Shown: positions 42,779-54,258, counted from the first letter of the stretch. The stretch: DNA of 64,000 nt from Symbiodinium natans (GCA_905221605.1 CAJNDS010002111.1:127001-191000); one strand, 5' to 3'. Made by a program: numbers and translations. The notes: a model not told the origin generated them from the letters alone.

Positions 42779-43074
42779 GGGCTGGCTCTTCGTGGCTTGA
42801 TGAGGGCTTACGAGGGTTTATTGGGCTTTCTGAGGGTTTTTGTATGGGGCTCTATGGGGGCCTTATTGGGGCTTCTTAAGGCTTGAGGACTTGCGGTTTC
42901 GAGATTTGATGGCGTAGGAGGCTTCGAGCTAGAGCTTTAAGATCCTACAACCTAAGCCCTAAAAAACTAACCTTCAAGACTTTCGTTTCTGTGTAGCCCA
43001 AGACCAACATTGAGGGTGTAGGTAAGCCGAAAAAACCCCTCAGCCCTGAACCCCAAACCCGGAGCCACCGTCAG

Positions 43075-43167
43075 CTCTCCTGCAACAAGTCGGACTTGGA
43101 GCTCGAGGCAAACGTCGACGAGCTCTCAAGGCCTTCCTGCCATGCCAGGGCGTTAAAACCGCCCTGA
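43075..43167 (+). CDS. Candidate terminal exon
   Basis: Acceptor CACCGTCAG, then LSCNKSDLELEANVDELSRP and on to SCHARALKPP, TGA at 43165-43167. Preceded by degenerate CCCTGAA repeats. Confidence 0.5.
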   Translation, partial: LSCNKSDLELEANVDELSRPSCHARALKPP

Positions 43168-43169
43168 CT

Positions 43170-44480
43170 TCACTATAGCATCCTGAATAATGAGTGTCCA
43201 GGCACTCTGCTGACATGTGTCGCAGCTCTGGTCTTCGCATTTAGGTCTATCAGAAAACGCACGTGTGCTCTCACACGCGCAGTCGTTCTTCCACGCTCAA
43301 CACAAAGGCTCGGAACGGCAGGCAAGGCCAGAAAAAGAAGCCACACAACACCCGCAAGGTCCCGTTCTGAGCCAAGCGCTCTCGCTTGCATGCCCAGCCG
43401 CCGGCCAGGCAGGCCCATGGGCTCTGACGCGCCTCTCTGGAGGATTTAGGGTTTAGCGTTTAGGGTTTAAGGCCACACTTACAGGCAACCGAAAAGAGCT
43501 CTGTACTCTGGGCTGTAGACGTCGCACATGCAGTAAGACGTTGCGTATTACGCTGCCAGTTGCTACCAGATCCGATGGTAGTACATGACAAATCGCAACA
43601 CGACGCCTACCACAACACCCAAAACAATGCGGCACACAACTTGAATCTAACGGGATGCAATGCAACATAGGATAGACATGGATCTGCATTACTTTACCGG
43701 ACATTCCCTTCTATTGCATGACATCCGCAGTGCATTCGCTAAAGCTTAGCTCTGCTTCCATGATTCGACAAAGCTCAGAGTCTCACAAACCGCAGAAAGT
43801 GCCAAGCAAAAATCTGGGGGGGACGCTGCGCCGCGCAGGCGCACGCCGCCCTGGCAACAGGCAACCGAGAACTAAGACGTCATTTAACCAGGGCTGATTT
43901 TCCAAGAAACCAACCTGCCCACCAGGATACACCCCCCCCACACTATCCCTCCCCCTCCACCCAAATGGCTGACGTATGATCCCGGGTCCCCGGCTCCGAT
44001 CCCCGCCCTTGGGAATTGCAGATCGACATAGATCAACATTGTGGCAAGCGTGGCACAGGCCACGACCTGTGGCCAAACTAGAGCAACATTTATTGCAGAA
44101 AGTGTTGTATGTCCGCCATTTTGCTGTCTTGATGTTAAAACGACTGCTGATGTTGCAGGGCCACACGTGTGTCGTTTTGCAGAACTCCAGTCAATATTGC
44201 GAACAGTGTGGCAGTGCCGTTGTTGTCGAAGGAACCACAGCAGTTACGAGGATAGTGACCTTGACTCATCGGAGCCCGAGGGCAGTTGATGACATGACCA
44301 AACCGACGACAGTTACGCTGATCGCGACCTCGTTTGACAGACAATGATGCCTAAACGTCTGTTTTCGCAAGAGGAGCCCCCTGTAGGGGGAAGGTACGAG
44401 AGGGTGGGGGGGAGGACGCGCAGGGTCGGAAGGGAGGGGGTAGGTAGGGAAGCATTCCTTTCAAGACTTTAACAGTCGTA
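43170..44480. other. Non-repetitive stretch, no gene decided
   Basis: Two overlapping frames (minus 43783-44166, with FCNKCC and CHACHN motifs; plus 44041-44289, starting at GTG) are protein-like. Neither has ATG and clear ends. Confidence 0.4.
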
Positions 44481-44526
44481 CCGTTACGATACCCTTAAAG
44501 ATAACCCTCTCGAAACCCCAAACCCT

Positions 44527-44641
44527 ACAGTATAATGTAGGAGCCGGAATCATTACTATTAGTATTCCCCTATGGCCCCTTTGTAGCTATACTATAAGAA
44601 ACCCCGAAACCCTACTCTAATTATTAAGGCCCCTATATTGC
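44527..44641. mobile_element. Family D element, reverse orientation
   Basis: GGAATCATTACTATTAGTAT to CTAATTATTAAGGCCCCTAT. Confidence 0.83.
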
Positions 44642-44957
44642 CCTCTGCACCATGGGCTCAGCTCGATCTTATGCAGCTGGGGGGCCTTGATCGCCCCTCC
44701 ACGTTGCTGCCAGCTCGTCCTGGCTATAGGTATTATATATAATTAGTTGTACTTAGCAAGGTTTCAGGATTTGGGATTTACAGGGCTTTCGACCCTTTCT
44801 GTTCGGAGCATTGTGGCCGCCTTGTCTCTTGCATAGCTCTTATGAGATACTCCCCGGCGAGAAGCTGCAGGAAAGCTGTTTTTTTTGCAAATTTCGAGAT
44901 GCAAAGGTCCCCTTTTCGCAGCCCAGTTGGCATTGGTTCCCTTCCCTGCTGCGCCGG

Positions 44958-45035
44958 GTTTAGGGTTTAGGGTTTAGGGTTTAGGGTCTAGGGTTTAGGG
45001 TTTAGGGTTTAGGGTTTAGGGTTTCGGGTTTAGGG
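44958..45035 (+). repeat. (TTTAGGG)n array
   Basis: About eleven units with one TCTAGGG. Confidence 0.95.
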
Positions 45036-45718
45036 TCCACGCCTTGACACTCAAACCCAAAGGCGCCACAAGTTTGGCATTTGTAGGTGGTGTCGGGCAG
45101 ACTCCAGGGCTGAAGGTGCAATCGGTGCAATCTTCATACTACTATATTGTATGATCATATTCTCATATTATAACATATATGCTTAATAAGAATAAGTATA
45201 TATATATATATATATTCGATATAGAACTATATTCTAATCTTCATCTGCTATGTGAAATTCGTATATTCACCAAGGCGGTGTCATGCTGCAACTATAATCT
45301 CTCCTGGGTCAAAGCCCATTGCAGCTCCATGCAGGATGGAAAGCGTCGCTCCAAAATCCTCATTTTTCCTGAGCCCCAAGCCCTTGGGCCTCGAGCCCCT
45401 ATAAGCCCACATAAGCCCTAAACCCCTAAGTCCTTAAACGCATTTAAACACCTTAAACCCCAAAGCCCTAACTCGTAGCATCTGGCGGCCTGCCCACCAT
45501 GGCGAGCGGCGGGGCCTGTAGCGATGCAGGGAGTGCCGCAGGGAAGCAGGAGACCAGCTAAACGAACTTGAAATCCACTGCTCGGCTAAATCTGCGGGTT
45601 ACTAATTTAAGAAGATGCATGCATGCATGCATGCATGGCAAACTTTAATTTGTAAAGGTGAATATATAAAAGTATACGTGACCTAATTACATACGCTTAC
45701 ATACATACATCAACATAT

Positions 45719-45722
45719 ATAC

Positions 45723-45774
<52 letters not shown>

Positions 45775-45790
45775 ATATATATACACATAT
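45719..45790 (+). repeat. (ATATGT)n microsatellite
   Basis: About ten hexamers running into (TA)n; (GCAT)n lies at 45616-45637. No gene between 45040 and 46038. Confidence 0.95.
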
Positions 45791-46038
45791 TGTACATTCG
45801 TGGAATGCCGCTGCATCAGAGCTGTCGCCGCATCGCCACCCGTGTTTTCCAACATCTTGTGCGACGTTGCTGTGACATCTTCCTTGCGAGTGAATTCCTG
45901 CAGCGCGTGGAGGCCCGAACCACAGCATTAGAGGCTCAGGCCCTGCGTCTGCGATTGGAACAATCTGTTCGGCTGCCTGCGAAGAGTCAAAATGTTCTCG
46001 TGTTGATCTCGCCGCAGCAGTCCGCTGCCATGACCAGG

Positions 46039-46851
46039 TCACGGCAGAATGGGCGTCTCGGCTGGTGCCTCAGTGACGACGAGAGGCGCGACAGTCGAGG
46101 TGTAGCCAAAGAGCTTCTGGATCTCCCAGTCCGCCCCGGAGGCCGAGCTCTGCGCCGCCGCGGAGGTGGCCCCCGCCGCAAGAAGCATCTCCACCATGCG
46201 GGCATCATTCTGCCAGACCGCGCGCGTCAGCATGTCGACTCCGTCACCGTCATGTGGCGAGAGGTTCTTGGCCGTCTTGAGCATCTCTTCCACAGCATCA
46301 TGCAAGTAGTAGTGCACTGCGTGGTACAGCGGCGTGCGTCCACGATTGTCTGCAAAGTCTGGGTCAGCTCCGTGCTCAAGCAGCCACAGGGCCCTGGCCG
46401 AGTCGCGGGCAACGCAGGCCTCAGCCAAGGGAGTCCAGCGGGGTCCACTTGTGGACACATCGTCGATGTCGGCACCGTTTGCCAGCAGTGTCTCGGCCGT
46501 TGCCGTGTCCATGCTGCGAATGGCCCGGATGAAGTCGCGGTTGAGCTGGGCCTGCTCCGCTGCTGTGATCCCCCCCGGAGCCTCAGTGGCCACAGCTGGG
46601 GCCTCGGTGGCCACAGCTGGGGCCTCGGTGGCCACAGCTGGAGCCTCAGCTGGAGCCTCAGCTGGAGCCTCAGCTGGAGCCTCAGCTGGAGCCTCAGCAG
46701 GGACCGCAGCAGGGGCCTCCTCAGCTGGGGCCGCGGCTGGGGCCTCCGCGTCCTGCAAGCGGCGAGCTCCCCGCAGACCCTTGGGGATCTCCTGCGACAC
46801 GGCTCCCTGGAAGAGAGCCAAAGCCAAGCTGGCAAGGACGAGCCTGAACAT
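46039..46851 (-). CDS. Secreted Ala/Pro-rich ankyrin-repeat protein, 270 residues
   Basis: The ATG at 46851 gives a signal peptide (MFRLVLASLALALFQGAVSQ), so entry to the secretory pathway is likely. Residues 35-92 are a low-complexity linker of EAPA and VATEAPA units, nearly identical at the DNA level. Residues about 108-232 hold three to four ankyrin repeats: motifs TAETLLANGADIDD, TPLAEACVARDSARALWLLE, HGADPDFADNRGRTPLYHAV and DARMVEMLLAAGAT. The last about 40 residues return to a VTEAPAETP tail and stop at TGA 46039. Ankyrin repeats bind other proteins; a secreted or lumenal one suggests a cell-surface, endomembrane or extracellular partner, which I cannot name. One uninterrupted exon, unlike most coding sequence here; a retroposed origin is possible but no relic leader is seen. 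Confidence 0.83.
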   Translation of the reverse strand: MFRLVLASLALALFQGAVSQEIPKGLRGARRLQDAEAPAAAPAEEAPAAVPAEAPAEAPAEAPAEAPAEAPAVATEAPAVATEAPAVATEAPGGITAAEQAQLNRDFIRAIRSMDTATAETLLANGADIDDVSTSGPRWTPLAEACVARDSARALWLLEHGADPDFADNRGRTPLYHAVHYYLHDAVEEMLKTAKNLSPHDGDGVDMLTRAVWQNDARMVEMLLAAGATSAAAQSSASGADWEIQKLFGYTSTVAPLVVTEAPAETPILP

Positions 46852-46859
46852 GGTGCCAC

Positions 46860-47282
46860 GCGAGGGAGGGCGCTAGCTGCTCTTTCTCGACTGTCTTTGG
46901 CTTGGGCCCAACTGTCAAGAGAGGAAAGACGATAGTCCAGCTAGGCAAGTTCTGCGAAGCGTGTGATGCAACTTATTGCAAGTTGTGCTGAGCACAAAGT
47001 TGGAAGCCGAGGTCACGACTCCCCCCTCGCTCGATGAAGCGGCGGCGGGACGTCATGACAGCCTCTGCTCAGAGATGCAGCTAAGAGTTGTTGGCAGGAT
47101 AGGCCACATTCTGCCAGTAACAGAACGCTCACCCTGAAACCTCTGATTTCAAACCCTAAACCCCCTTCCATCACTACTAAAGCCTAAATAGACAAGCACC
47201 GCAGAGTTTATCCTACTGTTTAGCCTACTGAACGCTCTACCGAAAAACGGCGGGAACCCTGGAAATGGAATCGAATAGATTG

Positions 47283-47285
<3 letters not shown>
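46860..47285. other. Upstream flank of the ankyrin gene
   Basis: No repeat or gene seen; would hold the promoter and trans-splice acceptor of the ankyrin gene, which I cannot place. Confidence 0.45.
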
Positions 47286-47287
<2 letters not shown>

Positions 47288-47333
<46 letters not shown>

Positions 47334-47562
47334 TTATTTATTTATTTATTATTTATATTTATATTTACATTTCTATTTTAATTTCTATTTATATTTATAT
47401 TTATATTTACATTTCTATTTCTACTTCTATTTCTATTTCTATTTCTATTTATATTTATATTTATATTTATATTTGTATTTGTATTTATATTTATATTTGT
47501 AATTGTATTTATATTTACTTAATTAATATCTATATGTACATGTGTATATATATATATATAAT
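47288..47562 (+). repeat. (TA)n and (TTTATA)n AT-rich tract
   Basis: (TA)n then about 200 bp of TTTATA/TTTCTA hexamers and a second (TA)n. Confidence 0.95.
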
Positions 47563-49140
47563 ATGTAGGAGTCTAGGTGCCAGGCTCCTTGTACTCCAAT
47601 CATTAGAGTACTACATTCCTAAACGTTCATGGGGTTTCCCTTTCAAGGCTTCTCACAGCTCTTCCTGCAGAAAGACAAGATTTTGAGACGCGGAGGGGTC
47701 AAGGACTTCAGATTCAGCCTCTGGGATTTAGGGCTCGGGCTTGTTTAGGGCATGTGGTTTGGCTCAAGAGGTTTTCGTTTGGTCCATGGCTTTGGGAAAA
47801 GGTTTTTACGTTGCTTGCACGCAAAGAACTCATCTGGGTCTTAGTGGGTAGTTCTCTACATCAATGGTCGCTCCTGGGGTGCCTTACATATAAGAAGTCG
47901 CATGCCGCCGACATCTTGGTTCGAGTTGCGCAGTGCTTGCTATTTAGGATTCAGCGGGTCAGCCCTTAACCCTTAATCTTGAAACTCTGACCCCAAACGT
48001 GGGATGGTCCCCCTTATACCAACAGTCCTTGTTAGGACCAGGATCCAGACCCCCCATCCCGCAACCGCCGAATCCGTCGAAAAAGAACACGAACGAGGGA
48101 AAAAAAGTCTCCAACCGAGGCTCCAATTAAGCCTTAAGCAGGAGAAAACAAACAACCACCCATAAACCAACAAACCAAGGCAAGCCACCAAACTCCAAAA
48201 ACACGAAGTCCCTGCAAATTACTAGGGTCCAAAAAAACTATTAACATAACAAGGGTTCTACAAACATGGTTTTCCAGAATCCCCCTGAAAGTGGCCCTGT
48301 TACCGCAATAGCAGGACCCTCATGTTTGTGTGGTTTTTGGGGCCCCTAAATTACCGTCCTCACACAAACTGTAGCAGCACCTTCTCACTGTGGGACAGCT
48401 CCTGCAGCCTTCGGAAAGCCTGAATTCTCAGTTGAGGGCGGAGGTTTGGGCCTTAAAGCTTCAGTGGTTTCGGGTTTACGCAATGCCCACAGCCGCAGGG
48501 GCACAACCCCCCCCCCCCCCCCCCCGGCGCAACTAGTCATTCATTCTCATGGAATTCCGTCAGACCGAATACACACTAACCTGAACACGTTGCACTATCA
48601 GGAAGCACAGGAGAGATCAGCGCACTCTCTGTCATTGCGTTGACGCGGGGCGTCCACTTGGAGGCACTGACCAAACTTCAGTGGAACTGCATGAATGCAA
48701 TGCAAGCTTTCATGATCAGGGCACGGCCTCTGCGCGCGCAACATGGGCCTGTCATGACGGGAAGGTCTTAGAGGACTTGGCATCATCAAAAGTCGGAGTA
48801 GCCTCTTCTCACCAGACTTTACGAAACTAAAAACGCTGCTAGGGTTCAGGGACCCCGAAAAAACCCTAAACCCTGTCGTGTACGGTTTGGCCAGTGCAGT
48901 CAGAACTGCCCAAGCCAGAGCGCGGTTCAAGTAGGATTCTGTGCCCCTTTCACGTGGTGCCTATGATCAGAATCTTACACCAAAACCAATTCAATACCGA
49001 AACTCTGCCCCTAAACCCCGAAGGTGTGCAAAGCAAAGCAGGGCCTCTTTCTTTGCTTCTCTGTGCCTGCACACATCTTGTGCTTCAAACCGTAAGCCCA
49101 GGATTCTCCCGCGCAGTGATGCTCCATCTGTGCCATGAGC
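47562..49140. other. No supported gene
   Basis: Holds a half family B element, a 17-nt C run (48509), an inverted pair around 48215-48350 and an 11-nt spliced-leader-like match at 47758. Confidence 0.45.
47998..48055. mobile_element. Family B element, left half only
   Basis: GGGATGGTCCCCCTTATACC then AACAGTCCTTGTTAGGA; the right arm is missing. Confidence 0.72.
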
Positions 49141-49649
49141 ATCCCAAGTACCCTGAACCCTAAACCCTATAAACTAAACCCTGAAACCCTGAACCCTAAA
49201 CCCTAAACCCGAAACCCTAGACCCTAAACCCCAAACCCAAACCCCAAACCCGAACCAGCAATCCGAAAGACCCAGTCGCGCCTCCTCCAGGCGATCTCTA
49301 AGGCAGCTTGCGTGAGCCTGGCCCACCCAGGACGCGCTTGGGGCTCAGTTTTCTTAAGAGAGTTCAGGTTATTTGGGGTGGTGTGGGAGGGGTTCTCTAA
49401 GTTGGGTTTAGGATTTAGGGTTTAGGGGTTCTAGTGTAAAAGTGGCGCTTTATATTGGGACCCAAGAAAGCCACAGTTTCGAGAACTGCCCAGTCGGGGT
49501 TTCGGGATTAGCAGTGGACAGATTCCGGTTCTTTTGATAGGGTCTATTGGGAGGGTTTAGGGTTTAGGGTTTAGGGTTTTTAGGGTTTTAGGGTTTAGGG
49601 TTTAGGGTTTATGGTTTTAGGGTTTAGGGTTTAGGGTTTAGGGTTGCCG

Positions 49650-49800
49650 ACTACACTCTTGGGAAGTCCTACAGACAGACACGAAGAACCAAACATTGGG
49701 TCCCCCACGCGTCGTGCATCTTCGTGGTTTTGGAGTTTAGGGGGAGCTTCAGAGGGCGGCAGAGTTAAGATTTCTTCCTCCCCCGGCCCACGCAGGCACG
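49650..49800 (-). CDS. Possible exon or hypothetical frame
   Basis: Minus strand reads EEEILTLPPSEAPPKLQNHE and on to DARRVGDPMFGSSCLSVGL before entering TTTAGGG repeats. No clear splice sites; the plus strand is also open. Confidence 0.3.
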
Positions 49801-50376
49801 CGCTCCCAGCCCATCCCCCAAACTCCCAACACCCCAACAACACCCTGAAGCGCAAAGAGCCCCACACCCCAAACCTGATCAGATCCGTCAACCCTTGATC
49901 CTCAAAACCCCACCCTTCATCCCCACTGAAGCTCCGAAAGCTCAACTCCCTTGACTCCCACCGCCCTGCTGAGCTGAACCTCCATCCTCTCCAAGCGGAG
50001 TGTAGAGCTGGAGCTATCCGGGTGAAGGCGTGTAGGATGTGTGGCTCAGGGTTTAGGGCTTGGGGTTTCGGTCTGAGAATCTCCCAAAAGCCTCAACAAG
50101 TTTCACAGGCTGAGCCTTCACAAGCTTTGTGGAGCTCTTCAAAACTTCGTGGGTTTTGCGACTTGGGCATCTAGGGCCTGAATGCAGGGCCTGGGGTCTC
50201 TAGGAAAGCCGCTACAAGCTCCCGAAGACCTAAACCCTAAACCCCAAACCCTAAACCCTAACCCTAAACCCTCCCTAAACCCAAACCCAAAACCTTACAG
50301 GTGAAAGCCTCAACCTTGGCAGATGGGTCAGTATTCACCCAAGAATAGGGGGTAGGGGGTACCCCTCCAACCCGCC

Positions 50377-50408
<32 letters not shown>

Positions 50409-50617
50409 AGAAAAACTAAACAACACATGCAATCCATAACATGGGACACCCCAAAAAGGGTTTCTACCCTATTTTCGGAAGCCCTCAATACCCCAAACCC
50501 TGAACCCCAAACCCCTAAACCCCTTCACCCCCAAACACCTAAACCCTAAACCCTAAACCCCAAACACCTAAACCCTAAACCCTAAACCCTATGTTTCCGG
50601 AACCCCGGCAGCTGAAC

Positions 50618-50677
50618 CTGGGCTCCTGACTCGGCGGAGGAGCGGTTCCGGTCTCCCAGCTGCTCCATGAGCTGCCT
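50618..50677 (-). CDS. Coiled-coil gene, exon
   Basis: Acceptor AACCAG, exactly 20 codons reading RQLMEQLGDRNRSSAESGAQ, donor CAG|GTTCAG; phase 0 both ends. Most 3' exon identified of the minus-strand coiled-coil gene. Confidence 0.6.
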
Positions 50678-50796
50678 CTGGTTAAGGGTGTAAGGTTGCC
50701 TTAAACCCTAAACCCTAAACCCCTAAACCCCTAAACCCCTAACCCCCTAACCCCCCCCAAAACCCTCTTCTGCTTAACAAAGGAGACAATCAGAAC

Positions 50797-50867
50797 AAAG
50801 GCCCAGGCTGCAGCTGCTCTTCAAGGCGTTCCACTTCCGCACCGAGCCGGGCAGCCTCAACCGCGGC
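50797..50867 (-). CDS. Coiled-coil gene, exon
   Basis: Acceptor CTAGCGCAG, then AAVEAARLGAEVERLEEQLQ and PGP, donor TT|GTTCTG. Textbook heptad pattern with A/L/V at a and d positions. CCCTAAA left, TTTAGGG right. Confidence 0.6.
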
Positions 50868-50889
50868 CTGCGCTAGGGTTTAGTTTAGG

Positions 50890-51980
50890 ATTCAGGGTTC
50901 AGGGTTTATAGGGCTTGAGGATGTTTGGGGTTCAGGGTTTGGGGCTTAAAGGGTTTAGGATTTAGGGGTTTGGGGTTCGGGGATTTAGGGTTTAGGGTTT
51001 GGGGATTTAGGGTTTTTGGGGCTGTAGGGTTTCGGAGGTTGAGGGGTCTTGGGGTTTTGAAGTTGTAGGGGATAGGGCTTTCTAGGGGGCAGGGCGACTC
51101 CGCGGTGGGGCCGTTAGGGCTTTCATAGTAGTTCTGGGGGGTTTTTCTTGCTTTACAGGTGGTAGGGCTTAGGGTTGTCCTAGGACCCAGGACTTCTGAA
51201 GGGTTATCAATGTAGAGCTTTTGGGGTTTAGAGCTTGGTGGGGTGTATGGGGGCCGGAGGGAAGGAGAGGGGGGAGCCGGAGTTTGGAGGTAGGGTTGGA
51301 GGTTGTTGGCATCTCAACCGGACCCTGAATTCCTGATCCCTAAGCCCTGCCAGTCTACGGGATGGGCACCCTGAACCAGTTTCGCAGTATTCTTCTGTGG
51401 GTTGCGGTCAAGAGGATCTCACTTAGGAGTTGGGATGTTCCCCCTTATACTGACAGTCCTGAATGGGGATTCCAGTACCCTCTGTTATTCTTCCAGCACC
51501 ACCCTGAGCCCCAAATCCCCACACCCCCTGAACCCAAGGCCCGATGGACATGGGCTTGTCCCGAATATTGTCATCGTTTGTTTTCTACTCCTCATCGTTT
51601 TACAGCGTTTGCACACAAAACACAATGTCTTTGGCTAAAATTCTTATCGTTTTACAGTGATTGCGTACGACAAGGTCATGCTTCTGGGTACATGGCTGGC
51701 TTGCGTTCCAAAGCCTAGGTGGCTTCAACATCGAACCTACAGCCGTGGGTTTGAAGGGTTAACGGGTTTATTTAGAGTCGAGCCCCCAAACCTGAACAAC
51801 CCATCGGCCCTCAGAGCCAGAGACCCCGAAATGAGGTTTCTGAGGGGGGTTCACCCAGACAGTAAAAACCCTGCAAAATGTTATCGTTGTTTTTTACTCC
51901 TTATCGTTTTACAAGCTAAACGCTACTCAGGCGCACTCCTTTCTAAACCGCAAGCCGCGGGGTCATTTTACAACCCGTCC
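50890..51980. other. Intron-like DNA of the coiled-coil gene
   Basis: Degenerate TTTAGGG units to 51250 and a half family B element; no exon recognised. Confidence 0.5.
51432..51478. mobile_element. Family B element, left half only
   Basis: GGGATGTTCCCCCTTATACT then GACAGTCCTGAATGGGGATT; right arm missing. Confidence 0.75.
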
Positions 51981-51998
51981 TTACCCTAAACCCTAAAC

Positions 51999-52049
51999 CC
52001 TAGGTCGGGCCTTTTTGTCGGCCCGCTGCTGCAGCTCGGCCCGGGCGGC
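51999..52049 (-). CDS. Coiled-coil gene, exon with telomere-repeat donor
   Basis: Acceptor CTTGTAG, exactly 17 codons reading AARAELQQRADKKARPR, donor AGG|GTTTAGGG; phase 0 both ends. The donor is the first unit of the CCCTAAA array at 51983-51998. Confidence 0.6.
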
Positions 52050-52090
52050 CTACAAGCAAGAATTTGACCGCCAAACGGGGGATCGTGACC

Positions 52091-52202
52091 TACTAATTGC
52101 TTAAGAACCCCGAAAAAACACAAAAATGAAAACGTTCTTCCTCATTAAGGACAAATATAGGGATTATTATTTGTTATTCTTTTCGGGGTAGCAAATAATA
52201 GT
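52091..52202. mobile_element. Family C element
   Basis: CTAATTGCTTAAGAACCCCG to CTTTTCGGGGTAGCAAATA; right arm altered. Confidence 0.8.
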
Positions 52203-52439
52203 GACTGGGATAACTTCTGTTATCAGTGATTCTAGCCTCATGCTGAGGTACTTACAGCCCTGCTTACGTAGTCGTGGCTAAACCTTAAACCCTAAACCCC
52301 AAAACCCGCTTACGTAGTCAGGGCGTAGTCCTGAACCTTCACACCTAGGTCTTGGCCCCTGGGGCGAAGAATCTGTGGAAGGTTTGAGGTTGGACGTTTT
52401 CTACTACGCCGAGGTGGCCTCAACGGAAGTGGTTCTACA

Positions 52440-52655
52440 CACTCTCACTCTCACTCTCACCTCTCACCTCTCACCTCTCACCTCTCACCTCTCACCTCTC
52501 ACCTCTCACCTCTCACCTCTCACCTCTCACCTCTCACCTCTCACCTCTCACCTCTCACCTCTCACCTCTCACCTCTCACCTCTCACTCTCACTCTCTCAG
52601 TCTCACTCTCACTCTCTCACTCTCACTCTCTCTGTCTCTCTCTCTTTCTTTCTTT
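52440..52655 (+). repeat. Heptamer (TCACCTC)n array then (CT)n
   Basis: About twenty perfect TCACCTC units, then CT-rich repeats. Same period as the telomere-like repeat but unrelated sequence. Confidence 0.96.
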
Positions 52656-53048
52656 CTAGGGGCTTGGGGTCAGCGCCCCGGGCATCTTTGCCCGCCCCTG
52701 TTTCGGGGTGGTTGCGGTTGGAGTCTGGTGCCCGGGTGTCCTCTGCCGACTGTTACCCCCCCCCCCCTCTCTGTTATGGCCCTTATGTCGGCAGCGTGGT
52801 TCCCCGGCCCCCGACCTGACGTGAAACCTGCAGTCAACGACCCCTGCTATGTCCCCCTAACCCTCAACCTCAAGTACGAAGTACGAAGAACGAACCAAGC
52901 CTCTGAACGCCCCCTCCCCACAGGGTTCCTCCTTGACTGCTGTAAAGGTGAGACGACGGGGTCGTGAGGGCAATTCGGGCTCAGGTACTTCACAGACACA
53001 CCCCCTTAAGGCGTAGCAACAAGAACAGTGCCCCCGTCTAGGTCAAAT

Positions 53049-54096
53049 CTACTCGAGCCCCGCATGCTCTCGTCTACGTCTGTGCTCATCCGGCAGACTC
53101 AGTAGCTCTTGTCCTGCTGGTAGCCCCCCAGCCCGTCTTCTGCTGGGCGTCCCACCGCTGCGTGCCACTCGTCTTCGGAAAGGTGGCCCCCCACTTCTTG
53201 ATCTTCGGGTTCTTTGCCCCCATCCCAGGCGTCTTCTTTGCTTCGACCGTCTTCTCGCTGCTGCCTCCCCTCTCTGCGCCTCCCCCCTCCTGCGGACTGG
53301 CCCTTCGAACTGGGCCGGTGTCAGCGTGGAGCTCAGCGGTGGTGGTGGGCTCCACGGGACGGTGGCTTGGGTGCCTGGCCCCCCCGCCCCCGTTGTGTTC
53401 GGCAGTGCATTGCCGTGCCCCCCTTCCACCCCTCCATCCAGGTCGCAGATCTCCGTCTCAGTGTCCTTGCCATTGTCACGATCATGTAGTTCTTCTTCGG
53501 GTGGCGGCAGCTCGCGATGTTCTTCCGCGCCCCCCCCTCCCCTGCCCCTGCCGCCTCCAACTGCCCCCCTCCCTGGCCCTTCTGTGTGGTGTTCGGGTGG
53601 TGGTGGTGGTGGTGGGTGCGCCCCCTCCCCGCTGTCGCCAGGCGTGTCTTCGATCGCCAGGAGTTCTTCCCCCCATAATTAGGTCGGCGCTCCACTCATC
53701 CAGGGCCCCGAGTGCCGCTTGCACTTGTTGTCTGACCTCCCCGCCGGTGAAGGGCAGCAGGTGTCGGAGAATGCCTCTCGCTCGCATTGCTGGGTGTCCC
53801 CCCGTTTGCTGTCTCTCTCTCTCTCTCTCTCGCTCTCTCTCTCTCTCACTCTCTCTCTCTCTCTCGTCTTCTTCTTCTTCTTCTTCTTCTTCTTCTTCTT
53901 CTTCTTCTTCTTCTTCTTCTTCTTCTTCTTCTTCTTCTTCTTCTTCTTCTTCTTCTTCTCTTCTTCTTCTTCTTCTTCTTCTTCGCGGCTTGAGGGGAGT
54001 GCCCCCCCCCCCCCCCCGTGCTCGAAGCGCGCCCAGAATGCGTCCGAAGTCCGTGTGATACTTTCGCGTGGGGACTGTGAACACTTCCATAACCAA
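53049..54096 (-). pseudogene. Frameshifted coding block with microsatellite insertion
   Basis: Minus strand is protein-like but changes frame. After a (GAA)n/(GA)n tract (53811-53985) it reads ILRHLLPFTGGEVRQQVQAA and on to LGALDEWSADLIMGG (to about 53680). A second frame then reads ELLAIEDTPGDSGEG, a His/Pro/Gly-rich stretch and EELHDRDNGKDTETEICDLD. From about 53290 a third frame reads EKTVEAKKTPGMGAKNPKIK and stops at 53086. Either a decaying gene or retroelement, or several exons with unrecognised introns. The simple-sequence frames on both strands here should not be called genes. Confidence 0.42.
53811..53985 (+). repeat. (CT)n and (CTT)n microsatellite
   Basis: About 58 bp CT then about 115 bp CTT. 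Frames through it give Leu, Phe, Ser or Glu runs. Confidence 0.97.
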
Positions 54097-54258
54097 CTCT
54101 CTCTCTCTCTCTCTCTTAGCTCACTGCGGGGGCATTCAGGCTACTGACCATAACTCTTGCAGAACCACGGAGGCATGTCAGGTAGCGACTCAGACAAGGC
54201 TTTAGTTAAGGCTTGGGCGTCTCCAGATCGACCAGAAGACCCAGCCTCCTCCTCACAC

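Noticed and set aside
45790..46935. 381-codon plus-strand frame, and overlapping frames
   Set aside because: Opposite-strand shadow of the ankyrin gene, which has a signal peptide, ankyrin motifs and a proper ATG.
53719..54147. Frames rich in Leu, Phe, Ser or Glu
   Set aside because: Products of the (CT)n/(CTT)n microsatellite.
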